Positions 24,766-32,926 of a stretch of 64,000 bases of DNA are shown here, piece after piece. A model generated the notes under the pieces. The model searched no databases. It had not been told where the DNA came from and was given only the letters and a program-made list of their open reading frames with translations. How positions within the stretch are numbered: position 1 is the first letter of the stretch; every line of letters begins with the position of its first letter. The position numbers were made by a program, and so were the translations under genes. The stretch covers positions 1 through 64,000 of the forward strand of contig NZ_QLLY01000002.1 in the NCBI RefSeq assembly GCF_003259365.1. Direction: 5' to 3'. The DNA comes from Streptomyces sp. PsTaAH-137. GTDB lineage: Bacteria > Actinomycetota > Actinomycetes > Streptomycetales > Streptomycetaceae.

Positions 24766-26295
24766 CTACGTGAACGCGGCTCCCAGCGCCACGAACGCGC
24801 AGATCAGGATGAAGAGGAGGGCGAGCAGCGGCCATACGAAGCGCAGATAGCGGTCGTAGCCGACCTTGGCGAGGGCCACACCGCCGATGGTGACGGCGGT
24901 GGTCGGCACCCACAGGTTCATCCAGCCGCTGGCCGCCTCCCAGGCGGTGACGACGACGGCGCGCGAGACGCCGGCGAAGTCGGCGAGCGGGGCGAGGATC
25001 GGCATGGCGAGGGTGGCGTGCCCGGACGTGGACGGGATGAGGAAGGCCAGCGGCAGGTTCACGACGAAGACGATGATCGCGAAGATGCCGGACGAGGTGC
25101 CCTTCACGACGCCCTCGATGGCGTGCAGGACGGTGTCGGTGATCTTCGAGTTGTTCATGATCACGGTGACGCCGCGGGCCAGCAGGATGACCAGCGCGGG
25201 CGAGACGAAGTCGGCTGCGCCCTGGATGATCGTGGAGCTGATCTTCTGCTCCCCCATCCGCGCGACGAGCCCGACGAGCACGGCCGCGCACAGGAACAGC
25301 GCGGCGAGCTGCGGGAAGGACCAGCCGAGCTCGAATCCGTACGGGGTCGCGTCGGCGTCGCCGGTCAGGGCGCTCGCCCAGGGCACGACGGAGAAGATCA
25401 TGAAGGCGAAGACGAGGGCCGTGACGACGAGGACGGCCTGGTGCAGCCGGGTCAGCTCGGGCACCTCGGCCTCGGCGGCGGCCGAGGTCTCGCGGTCCCC
25501 CGGCAGGAACCCGGAGAGCGAGCGCTCGGGGTTCTTCTGGACGCGCCGCGCGTACCGGATGACGTAGGCGACCGTCACCGCGGTGAGCACCACCCACATC
25601 ACGAAGCGGAGCACGATGCCGTCGCCGAGGGAGATGTCGGCGGCCGACGAGGCGACGCCGGTCGCGAACGGGTTGACCGTGGAGCACAGCACGCCGACCC
25701 CGGCGCCGAGGATGATCGCGCCGACGGCCGTCATCCGGTCGTAGCCGAGGGCGAGCATCAGCGGCACGATCAGGCCGTAGAACCCGAGGGTCTCCTCGGC
25801 GAAGCCCTCGACGGTGCCGAGCACCGAGAAGACCACCATGACACCGGCGATGAGCAGCGCCCCGCGCGAGCGCAGCCGGTGGGCGAGCAGCCCGATGCCG
25901 CGGTCCAGGGCGCCGGTCGCGAAGACGACGGTGATGAACGCGCCGATGGCCAGCACGAACAGGAAGACTCCGGCGCTGCCGTACAGATCACCGGAGTTGT
26001 CCGGGCCGACGAGCGAGGTCTTGGCGTCCTGGATGCCGTAGAGGCCGTTGACCGGGGAGAGGAAGAGATCGTTGAGGCGGTCGACGAAGGACTGGCCGGA
26101 GGGGACGCGGTGGTAGGTGCCCTCGACCGGGGCGCCCGCGTCGTTGCGGTCGTACTGGCCCGAGGGGATCAGGAAGGCCAGCAGCCAGACCGCGATCGTG
26201 ACGACGGCGAGCACGGTGAGGGCGCTGGGGAAGGTGAACTTCCGCTTCTTGTCCGGCTGTGAGGTCTCCGGCGGCGGGGCCGTCTCGGTGCTCAT
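24766..26295 (-). CDS. YfcC-family (DcuC-like) carboxylate/amino acid transporter
   Basis: A 509-residue inner-membrane protein with about 12-13 membrane segments in two repeated halves. Family signatures include the N-terminal [36 protein letters not shown] (about 160-180), [15 protein letters not shown] (about 197-211), and the second-half [20 protein letters not shown] (about 395-414). YfcC relatives carry C4-dicarboxylates, arginine or other amino acids. Its ATG overlaps the stop of the upstream M20 dipeptidase by the 4-bp ATGA, so translation is coupled and peptide breakdown and transport may be linked. Confidence 0.88.
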   Translation of the reverse strand: MSTETAPPPETSQPDKKRKFTFPSALTVLAVVTIAVWLLAFLIPSGQYDRNDAGAPVEGTYHRVPSGQSFVDRLNDLFLSPVNGLYGIQDAKTSLVGPDNSGDLYGSAGVFLFVLAIGAFITVVFATGALDRGIGLLAHRLRSRGALLIAGVMVVFSVLGTVEGFAEETLGFYGLIVPLMLALGYDRMTAVGAIILGAGVGVLCSTVNPFATGVASSAADISLGDGIVLRFVMWVVLTAVTVAYVIRYARRVQKNPERSLSGFLPGDRETSAAAEAEVPELTRLHQAVLVVTALVFAFMIFSVVPWASALTGDADATPYGFELGWSFPQLAALFLCAAVLVGLVARMGEQKISSTIIQGAADFVSPALVILLARGVTVIMNNSKITDTVLHAIEGVVKGTSSGIFAIIVFVVNLPLAFLIPSTSGHATLAMPILAPLADFAGVSRAVVVTAWEAASGWMNLWVPTTAVTIGGVALAKVGYDRYLRFVWPLLALLFILICAFVALGAAFT

Positions 26296-27677
26296 GCGCG
26301 GCCCTCACGGGTGAAGTCCGCCGCGTACCCGGTGACGAACGCGCACATCGCGACGACCGTGTTGCGCAGTTCGGAGAGGAGGACGCGCTCGTTCGGGGCG
26401 TGCAGATTGCACTGGTTGTCCTGGGCGCCGAAGAGCAGCACCTCGGCCTGCGGGGCGGCCTGGGCGAGCCCGTTGACCAGCGGGATGGAGCCGCCCGTCG
26501 CGATGTACGAGGCTTCGGTGCCCCAGGCCGTGGCGAGCGCTGCGCGGGCGGCGCGGTAGGCGGGTCCTTCGGTGGCCGCCTCGTAGCCGGGTCCGGTGTC
26601 GCCGGGGGTGACGGTGAGCGGGACGCCGAACGGCTTGAGCCCGCCGAGGTGGTCGGCCAGCGCGGCCTGGGCCTCGTTCGGGTCCTGCTGGGGGTGGAAG
26701 CGGAGGTTGAGCTTGGCACGGGCGTACGGGACCACGGCGGACGCGGCGTGGTCCACGCTGGGCGCGTCGATGCCGATGACCGTGATCGCGGGGCCGCTCC
26801 ACAGGCGCTCGCCGAGGGTGCCGCTGCCGAGCAGCGGGAGGTCCGCCTCGACGCCGGCGAGATCGCGGAACTCGTCCTCGGTGAACCCGGCGCCGGTCCA
26901 CTCGTCGCGGCGCAGGCCCTCGACGGCGACGTCGCCGTGCACGTCGTGCAGGGTGGCGAGGGCCTTGAGCAGGACGAGCAGCGCGTCGGGGGCCGCGCCG
27001 CCGAACTCGCCGCTGTGGCGCGGCTCCTTCAGCGTGCGGGCCTCGACGATCACCTCGGCCGCGCCGCGCAGGCCGGTGGTGAGGGTGGGGGTGCCGGGGC
27101 GGACGTTGCCGAGGTCGGCGATGACCATGGCGTCGCAGGCGAACCGCTCCGGGTCGGTGGGCGGGTACGTGTCGAAGGGGCTGCCGTACTCCTCCTGCCC
27201 CTCGAAGACGATCTTGACGCCGACCGGCGGGCGGCCGCCGAAGGCGCGGAGCATTCCGAGGTGCGCGATGACGTTCGACTTGTCGTCGGCGATGCCGCGG
27301 GCGCGCAGGCCCTCCTCGCCGCCCTCCCGGACCGGGGTGGGCTCGAACGGCGGGGACTCCCACAGGCTCTCGTCGCCGGGCGGCTGGACGTCGTAGTGCG
27401 AGTAGAGCAGGACGGTCGGCGCGTCCGGGGTCGGCGGCGGGATCTCGCCGAAGATCACCGGGGCGGTGTCGGGCAGCTCGATGGTCTCGATGTGCTCGAC
27501 ACCGGCGTCGCGGAGCAGGCCGACGAGGAGGTCGTGGGCCTCCCGGACCGGTTCGGCCGGGAAGCCCGGGAAGGCGATCGACGGGATGGCTGCGAGCCGC
27601 TCCAGGTCGGCCCGCAGCCCGTCCATCAGCCGGTCGGCCGCTGCCCGGGGGTCCTGGGGGTCCTGCGGATCTGCCAT
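26292..27677 (-). CDS. M20-family dipeptidase
   Basis: A 461-residue cytosolic metallopeptidase of the M20/M25/M40 clan. The metal-binding His-Asp appears in LLYSHYDVQPPG (about 91-102); the catalytic segment GRGIADDKSNVIAH is at about 126-139, and the second metal cluster GQEEYGSPF at about 158-166. A dimerization domain follows at about 200-320, and the closing histidine region is TGGSIPLV near the C-terminus. The family cuts dipeptides or similar amides with two zinc ions. The ATG at 27677 is preferred to a longer frame. It overlaps and precedes the YfcC transporter gene. Confidence 0.9.
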   Translation of the reverse strand: MADPQDPQDPRAAADRLMDGLRADLERLAAIPSIAFPGFPAEPVREAHDLLVGLLRDAGVEHIETIELPDTAPVIFGEIPPPTPDAPTVLLYSHYDVQPPGDESLWESPPFEPTPVREGGEEGLRARGIADDKSNVIAHLGMLRAFGGRPPVGVKIVFEGQEEYGSPFDTYPPTDPERFACDAMVIADLGNVRPGTPTLTTGLRGAAEVIVEARTLKEPRHSGEFGGAAPDALLVLLKALATLHDVHGDVAVEGLRRDEWTGAGFTEDEFRDLAGVEADLPLLGSGTLGERLWSGPAITVIGIDAPSVDHAASAVVPYARAKLNLRFHPQQDPNEAQAALADHLGGLKPFGVPLTVTPGDTGPGYEAATEGPAYRAARAALATAWGTEASYIATGGSIPLVNGLAQAAPQAEVLLFGAQDNQCNLHAPNERVLLSELRNTVVAMCAFVTGYAADFTREGRA

Positions 27678-27793
27678 GACGTACACGCCCCTCACTGTGT
27701 TGTATGCGTGGTTCGTCCGGATTATCCGGGTGAGGGCGGGGCGGTTCGTCCGTGGCTCGCCGACGGGGGCGGCAACCGCATTAAGGTCGACGC

Positions 27794-28267
27794 ATGGCAG
27801 CGAAGACACCGCAGACGCCGGAGGCCCCGAAGGAACCGAAGGAACCGGGGTCGCCCGGCGGCGAGAGCGTGCGCGTCGACAGCTGGATCTGGTCCGTGCG
27901 GCTGGTCAAGACGCGCTCGGCGGGCGCCTCGGCCTGCCGGGGCGGGCACGTCAAGGTCAACGGGACGAGTGCGAAGCCCGCCTACGCGCTGCGCGTCGGC
28001 GACGAGGTGCGGCTGCGCCAGCCCGGTCAGCGGGAGCGGGTGGTCGTGGTGAAGCGGCTGCTCCGCAAGCGGGTCGGGGCGCCGGTCGCCGTCGAGGCGT
28101 ACGTCGACAACAGCCCGCCGCCTCCCCCGCGCGAGGTCGTGGCCCCGGTCGGCATCCGCGACCGCGGCACGGGCCGCCCCACCAAGCGCGACCGCCGCGA
28201 ACTGGAACGGCTGCGCGGCGTCTTCGGCCAGGGCCCGGGCGAGGAAACCGGTCCGGAGCAGCACTGA
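27794..28267 (+). CDS. S4-domain RNA-binding protein (HslR/Hsp15-like)
   Basis: A 157-residue protein. A Pro/Lys/Glu-rich leader (1-25) precedes an S4 RNA-binding domain at about 26-90, with VRVDSWIWSVRLVKTRSAGASACRGGHVKVNG and GDEVRLRQ; this resembles HslR/Hsp15, which binds stalled 50S subunits with attached nascent chains. The C-terminus contains RPTKRDRRELERLRG, as in Hsp15. The gene diverges from the M20 dipeptidase and ends at a pair of strong hairpins. Confidence 0.88.
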   Translation: MAAKTPQTPEAPKEPKEPGSPGGESVRVDSWIWSVRLVKTRSAGASACRGGHVKVNGTSAKPAYALRVGDEVRLRQPGQRERVVVVKRLLRKRVGAPVAVEAYVDNSPPPPPREVVAPVGIRDRGTGRPTKRDRRELERLRGVFGQGPGEETGPEQH

Positions 28268-28276
28268 GCGGTGGTC

Positions 28277-28365
28277 GAGCCGCGCTGCACCCCGGCGCGG
28301 CTCGGCCGCAGCAGCAGCGAACCGGGGCCCACGCACGGTGGACCCCGGTTCTGCGCTGCTGCGGC
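28277..28365. terminator. Tandem hairpins between convergent genes
   Basis: A 9-bp perfect stem (28277-28285 with 28295-28303) is followed by a long hairpin with 28-nt arms (28305-28332 with 28338-28365) paired at about 24 positions. They fill the whole space between the S4-protein and DoxX genes and probably stop transcription from both sides. Confidence 0.7.
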
Positions 28366-28368
28366 TCG

Positions 28369-28794
28369 TCAGAGGACACGGCGCACCAGCGCCACCAGCT
28401 CCCGGTTCTTCTCCCGCCGCGCCCACGCAAGGACGCCGAGGGGCACCATCAGGATCAGCGGCGTCGCCGCGTTCTCCCCGTCGAAGGCGACGATCTGGGT
28501 GACGCACGCGCCGACCATCAGGGCGCTCAGCGCGATCGGCGCCACGCCCGACAGGACGGGCACCAACAGCGCGACGGCACCCGCGAGTTCGAGCGCGCCG
28601 ATGACGTACATGCCGGTGGCGCCCCAGCCGATCGTGTCGAAGGACTCGACCGCGGCGGAGGCCGCGAAGAGCTTGGGCAGGGCACTCGCGACGGCGAAGA
28701 ACGCGGCGAGCACGACCGTGGTCGTGGTGAGCGCGATCCGGGCGCGGCGCGAGCGGACGGGAGCGGCGGTCGGGGCGGCGGCGAGGTGCGTCAT
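28369..28794 (-). CDS. DoxX-family membrane protein
   Basis: A 141-residue membrane protein with four hydrophobic segments (about 20-42, 57-78, 85-105 and 110-127), in the pattern of DoxX/DoxD-like proteins. Characteristic pieces are LPKLFAASAAVESFDTIGWG and GALELAGAVALLVPVLSG. The role in Streptomyces is unknown; relatives act in quinone-linked redox reactions or thiol homeostasis. The ATG at 28794 follows CTCAGGAGACC, a good ribosome site. The longer open frame upstream has no coding bias. Confidence 0.82.
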   Translation of the reverse strand: MTHLAAAPTAAPVRSRRARIALTTTTVVLAAFFAVASALPKLFAASAAVESFDTIGWGATGMYVIGALELAGAVALLVPVLSGVAPIALSALMVGACVTQIVAFDGENAATPLILMVPLGVLAWARREKNRELVALVRRVL

Positions 28795-28895
28795 GGCGGT
28801 CTCCTGAGCGGTACGGGCGAGCGGCCGGGAGCCGGTCGCTGTCACCCATGAAGACCGGGGCCGCGCCCGGAACTCATCGCCCCCGGCGCCCTCGG

Positions 28896-29591
28896 TCAGG
28901 CGGGCACCGCCCGGACCCACACCCGGTCGTCGGTGAGACAGCGGTCCACCTTCAAGCCGGCTTCCGCCAGGGCCTGTTCGAACTCCTCCAAGGTCATCGG
29001 CAGCACCCGGTACGTCTGGGTCCACTCGGCGTCCGGGAACAGGTACTCCACCTTCGCCGAGCGCACCCCGCCGCCGATCGGCTCCGACGACACCATGCGG
29101 ATGGTCAACCCGGTCTCCGCGAAGTGGCGCTCGCGCGGCAGGTCCTCGTACGCGCCGTCGCGGACCCGCTGGATCAGCACGCAGCCGTCGTCGGCGACGT
29201 GCCGCCGGACCGTGTCGAGCATGCCGCGCCGGACCGCCGCGTCCCCGGTGTTGACCAGGAGCGAGGCGAGCAGCACGACGTCGAACCTCTCCCCGCCGAG
29301 GTCCAGGCCCTCGATGGTGGAGCGGACCGTGCGGGCGCCGCGGACCCGCTCCAGCATTTCCGGCGACTCGTCCACCGCCGTGACCTCGAAGCCGCGCTCG
29401 ATCAGCGCGTGCGTCACTCTGCCGACGCCGCAGCCCAGTTCGAGCACGCGGGCGCCCGCGGGTACGGCGCCCGCGACGATGTCCGGCTCGTCCTCGACAG
29501 GCAGTCTGGAATAGAGCTCCACCGCGCAGCCGTCGGGCGTGATGGCGCCCGGTCCCGTCCCCTCGTATCCCGTACGCGTCTCAAGGCTCAT
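28896..29591 (-). CDS. Class I SAM-dependent methyltransferase
   Basis: A 231-residue protein with a Rossmann methyltransferase fold. Motif I reads VLELGCGVGRVTHALIERG (about 47-65), followed by VTAVDESPEML, then RFDVVLLASLLVN and CVLIQRVRDG. It differs from ubiE-like enzymes in having a C-terminal beta region, EYLFPDAEWTQTYRVLPMTLEEFE, common in small-molecule methyltransferases of unknown substrate. The ATG at 29591 is chosen; the frame opens 8 residues earlier without support. It is flanked by DoxX (101 bp downstream) and the acyltransferase-domain gene on the same strand. Confidence 0.83.
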   Translation of the reverse strand: MSLETRTGYEGTGPGAITPDGCAVELYSRLPVEDEPDIVAGAVPAGARVLELGCGVGRVTHALIERGFEVTAVDESPEMLERVRGARTVRSTIEGLDLGGERFDVVLLASLLVNTGDAAVRRGMLDTVRRHVADDGCVLIQRVRDGAYEDLPRERHFAETGLTIRMVSSEPIGGGVRSAKVEYLFPDAEWTQTYRVLPMTLEEFEQALAEAGLKVDRCLTDDRVWVRAVPA

Positions 29592-29625
29592 GCACAGGGA
29601 ACGCCCGGCCCGCACCGGCGGTTCC

Positions 29626-30657
29626 TCACAGCGCGAACCAGCCGCTCCCGGGGTACCAGTGGCCGCCCGCGTCGAGGTGGCCGAGCACGGCGCGCTGAAG
29701 GCTCGTGCGGCGGGGCAGCTCGGCGCGCGGGGTCTCGGTGCCGCCGAAGACGAAGGCGACCGGGGTGTCGTCCGAGGGCTCGGGCGCGGTGCCGGGCCGC
29801 GCGGGGAGAAGGGTGAACCGCTCCTGGAAGCGGACGATGTTGGAGTCGGCCGGCAGGTACTGCCGCAGTTGCCCGTCCAGGAGCCAGGAGTGGCAGACGG
29901 CGGCCCGCGCGGGTTCCCGGGGGAAGTGCCGGGCGAAGAAGTCCCGGGCGCGGGCGATCGAGTCGTCGCAGGCGCGCGGGGTGAAGGGGCCGCGGAAGTC
30001 GGGGATGTGGACGCTCAGGCACGGATCGCCGGGGCCCGCGCCGACCCCGGCGGCCGCGACCGCAGCGCCCGTCCGCTTCCCGAGCCGATGCCGCTCGAAC
30101 TGAAGCCGCCCCAACTGGTAGAGCTCGCCGCGGAAGTGCCGGGTCGGCCACCACGGCACGAGCAGTCCGGTCGTGCCGAACCGGCGGCGGTGCACGGCGA
30201 GATTGCGGCCGAGATCGGCGAGCGTGTGCCGGGAGACGTCGTCGGGGACGCCGTGCTCGCGGTGCAGGGCGCGCACGTACGGCAGCGCGGCCACGAAGAC
30301 GAACACGGCGAAGCAGCGGCCGAGCGCGCCCGCCGCGGCCGGGACGTCCGGCAGGCCCGTCCCCTCCCCCGGTTCACCGAGCCGCCACAGCAGCCCGCTG
30401 ACGGCCCGCGCGAGCAGTTCGGCCAGTTCGGCGGAGGCCGTCATCTCGCTGTGCAGGGCGAGCAGTTGGGCAATGTCCTCGTGCGGGACGGCCAGATCGA
30501 GCAGGACGTCGGGGAGGTCCAGGTCGGACGGCAGGGCCGCCGCGAGGCGGGGTATCCGGGGGTCGTCCAGCGCGGCGAGCCAGTCGGCGCACCCCTGGTC
30601 GCCCGCGATCGTCTCCAGCAGGTCCGCCACACCGTCTCCCTCGTCGAGCCTGGTCAT
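29626..30657 (-). CDS. Acyltransferase-domain (GNAT-like) protein
   Basis: A 343-residue cytosolic protein that I associate with Streptomyces 'acyltransferase domain-containing' proteins. A helical N-terminal half (about 1-150) is followed by a conserved half with GLLVPWWPTRHFRGELYQLGRLQFERHRLG (about 165-195), LSVHIPDFRGPFTPRACDDSI (about 213-233) and CHSWLLDGQLRQYLPADSNIVRFQ (about 254-277). No textbook acetyl-CoA motif is visible, so the activity is uncertain. Its ATG overlaps the PucR stop by four bases, implying coupled translation with that regulator. Confidence 0.72.
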   Translation of the reverse strand: MTRLDEGDGVADLLETIAGDQGCADWLAALDDPRIPRLAAALPSDLDLPDVLLDLAVPHEDIAQLLALHSEMTASAELAELLARAVSGLLWRLGEPGEGTGLPDVPAAAGALGRCFAVFVFVAALPYVRALHREHGVPDDVSRHTLADLGRNLAVHRRRFGTTGLLVPWWPTRHFRGELYQLGRLQFERHRLGKRTGAAVAAAGVGAGPGDPCLSVHIPDFRGPFTPRACDDSIARARDFFARHFPREPARAAVCHSWLLDGQLRQYLPADSNIVRFQERFTLLPARPGTAPEPSDDTPVAFVFGGTETPRAELPRRTSLQRAVLGHLDAGGHWYPGSGWFAL

Positions 30658-31895
30658 GGACTCAACGTACGTGCACGCCGTGCCACCAGCGCCGCCGTCA
30701 GATGCTGGAGATCGGCGGGCCGGCCGGGCGACAGTCCGGTCAGGCGGGCGATGCGGCGGATGCGGTAGTCCACGGTGTTGGGGTGGATGTGCAGGGCGGC
30801 GGCGCAGCCGCGCCGGTCCAGGCCGTGCCGCAGATACGTCTCCAGGGTGTGCAGCAACTCGGGCTTGCTGTCGAGGGGTTGCAGGAGCCGGGCGAGCCCT
30901 TCGAGGGCGACGCTGGGGCGGCTGAGCTGGTAGTCGAGGAGGACGTCGGCGAGCCGGTACAGGCCCGGGCCGCGGCCGGTGCGCTCCACCAGGTCGACGA
31001 TCTCGGTGTTCTCGGCGACGGCGGCGGCCACCCCGGCGGGCTCGACGACGGCCGCGGCGGCGGTCACCGGGACCCCGGCCGCGTCCGCCGCCGCGTCGGT
31101 CAGGGCGCACAGCCCGGGCCAGGGCGGCGCCTCGGCGAGCGGCAGCAGCGCGGTGCCGCCGGAGCTGTCGAGCGAGGTCAGGGCGGGTTCGCCGGTGCCC
31201 GCGCCGAACGCGTCGAGGGTGGCGCGGACCCGGCGGATCTTGCGGCGGGCGGCGACGCCCGCGCCGGGGCCCGGCAGCGTCTCGTCGGGGTGGGTGCCCA
31301 GGCGCAGGGTCAGCGCGGCGTAGAGGGCGGCGGGCCGCTGGACGCCGGGCCGCTCGTCGGGCTCACCGGCGAGCAGCGCGGCCAGCAGGGCGTGCCGGCC
31401 GCCGTGCTCCTGGCTGTCGAGGATGGCGCGGGTCTGGAGGTAGGCGCGGCTGACGGCGGAGGTCACCTGCTGCTGGAGCACCATGATCCGGTCGACGGCC
31501 TCTTTGAGGTCGGGCAGTTCGGCGGGGCGGGCGTCCTGCGACAGTTCGGCCCAGCACATCGCCGTACCGATCTGGTAGGCGGTGAGGATCGCGTCCAGCG
31601 GGACGCCCTCCTCGGCGCGCTGGGCCGCGGAGTCGCGCTGCTGGGCGAGTTCGGCGTCGGTGGCGGGCCTGCGGTGCTCGATGACGTCGGCGAGGAGCCG
31701 CAGCGTGTACTGGACGATGTCGGCGATGTCCCCGGCGATCTCCTCGCCGGGCAGCTCGGCGTAGACGGGGAGTTCGCTGCGCAGCCGGGTCACGACCCGC
31801 CGGGTGAGCGCGGGGACGCGGGCCCGCAGCCGCGCGGCGGCCGGGACGCCCGCGACGATCAGTGGGCCCATGGCCCCGGTCTTGTCACGCGTCAC
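30654..31895 (-). CDS. PucR/CdaR-type transcriptional regulator
   Basis: A 413-residue regulator. A central GGDEF-like or sensory region precedes a C-terminal PucR-type helix-turn-helix: LLHTLETYLRHGLDRRGCAAALHIHPNTVDYRIRRIARLTG (about 355-395) is the diagnostic segment. The N-terminal half (about 40-140) is helical, with MVLQQQVTSAVSRAYLQTR. The start is GTG at 31895, with GGGGGAAAG upstream; the longer open frame is not coding. It is the first gene of a leftward operon with the acyltransferase gene and diverges from a GDSL hydrolase gene, with an inverted repeat just upstream. Confidence 0.88.
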   Translation of the reverse strand: MTRDKTGAMGPLIVAGVPAAARLRARVPALTRRVVTRLRSELPVYAELPGEEIAGDIADIVQYTLRLLADVIEHRRPATDAELAQQRDSAAQRAEEGVPLDAILTAYQIGTAMCWAELSQDARPAELPDLKEAVDRIMVLQQQVTSAVSRAYLQTRAILDSQEHGGRHALLAALLAGEPDERPGVQRPAALYAALTLRLGTHPDETLPGPGAGVAARRKIRRVRATLDAFGAGTGEPALTSLDSSGGTALLPLAEAPPWPGLCALTDAAADAAGVPVTAAAAVVEPAGVAAAVAENTEIVDLVERTGRGPGLYRLADVLLDYQLSRPSVALEGLARLLQPLDSKPELLHTLETYLRHGLDRRGCAAALHIHPNTVDYRIRRIARLTGLSPGRPADLQHLTAALVARRARTLSP

Positions 31896-31905
31896 AACTT
31901 TCCCC

Positions 31906-31924
31906 CGGTAAGTCTGCGTTACCG
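31906..31924. promoter_or_regulatory. Inverted repeat, candidate PucR operator
   Basis: CGGTAA-N7-TTACCG is a perfect inverted repeat 11 bases upstream of the PucR start and within the 112-bp divergent space before the GDSL hydrolase gene. It is well placed to control both directions. Binding by PucR is inferred. Confidence 0.5.
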
Positions 31925-32007
31925 ACCAGTTAAGCGCTGCCCCACGAGTCTGCATCATGTGCGGCGACCCCATCCATGCCCCACCGTGAGATTCAGGGAG
32001 CCGCACC

Positions 32008-32919
32008 GTGAACTCTTCGCGCAGCAAGGGACGTTCGAGCAGATCCGCGAAGACCCGCAGAGGTCTGGGAGCCGCGCTGGTCGCGGTGGCCGCCCTGGCG
32101 ACGCTCGGCGCGGGCACCGCGCAGGCCGAGGCCGCCGCGCCCCAGGTGTACGTGGCGCTCGGCGACTCGATGGCGTCGGGCCCGCTGGTGCCGCCGATCA
32201 CGGGCCCACTGGCCTGCGGCCGCTCCACCCGCAACTACGCGCACCTGCTGGCCGACCAGCTGAAGGTGACGACCTTCCGCGACGTGACCTGTTCCGGCGC
32301 GGACACCGACGACATGGCCAACCCGCAGAAGCTGTCGCTGCTCGGGGTGGACATGGGGACGGCGGCGCCCCAGTTCGACGCGCTCAGCGCCGACACCACC
32401 CTGGTCACGCTCACCATCGGCGGCAACGACGCCGGGCTCGTCGGTGTCGCGCAGGACTGTATGCAACTCGACCCGACGGCGGACAGCTGCCAGAAGAAGT
32501 TCGTCGTCGACGGCGTCGACAAGGTCTCGCAGAAGATCGAGGCGTTCGGCCCGAAGCTGGCGGCCGTCCTCGACACCGTCCACCAGCGCTCCCCGCAGGC
32601 CCGGGTGCTGGTCACCGGCTACGGCGACTACATCAAGAAGGGCGGCTGCTGGCCGATCGTCCCGGTTCTCGGCAAGGACGCCGACTGGCTCCAGGGCAGC
32701 GTCGACCACCTCAACTCGGTGATCTCCGCGCAGTCCGCCGCGCACGGCGCCGAGTACGTGGACGTGCGCACCCCGAGCGCGGGCCACGACGCCTGCCGCG
32801 CGGTCGGCACCAAGTGGGTGGAGGGTTTCGTGCCGACGGCCCCGGCGGCGCCGCTGCACCCCAACGCCCTCGGCGAGGCCGCGTACGCCCGCTTCATCGG
32901 CGCGCACATCGGAGGCTGA
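32008..32919 (+). CDS. Secreted SGNH/GDSL-family lipase/esterase
   Basis: A 303-residue exported hydrolase. The signal peptide (about 1-44, ending TAQAEAAA) has a long basic N-region (KTRRG). Block I is VYVALGDSMASGP, with the nucleophilic Ser in GDS (about 48-60); block III is TIGGNDAGL; the catalytic His is in APLHPNALGE near residue 288. The cysteines form likely disulfides (CGRSTRN, CSGAD and others), as in Streptomyces extracellular SGNH lipases. The GTG at 32008 follows AGGGAG. It heads a two-gene unit with the next secreted protein. Confidence 0.92.
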   Translation: MNSSRSKGRSSRSAKTRRGLGAALVAVAALATLGAGTAQAEAAAPQVYVALGDSMASGPLVPPITGPLACGRSTRNYAHLLADQLKVTTFRDVTCSGADTDDMANPQKLSLLGVDMGTAAPQFDALSADTTLVTLTIGGNDAGLVGVAQDCMQLDPTADSCQKKFVVDGVDKVSQKIEAFGPKLAAVLDTVHQRSPQARVLVTGYGDYIKKGGCWPIVPVLGKDADWLQGSVDHLNSVISAQSAAHGAEYVDVRTPSAGHDACRAVGTKWVEGFVPTAPAAPLHPNALGEAAYARFIGAHIGG

Positions 32920-32926
32920 CGCCACC

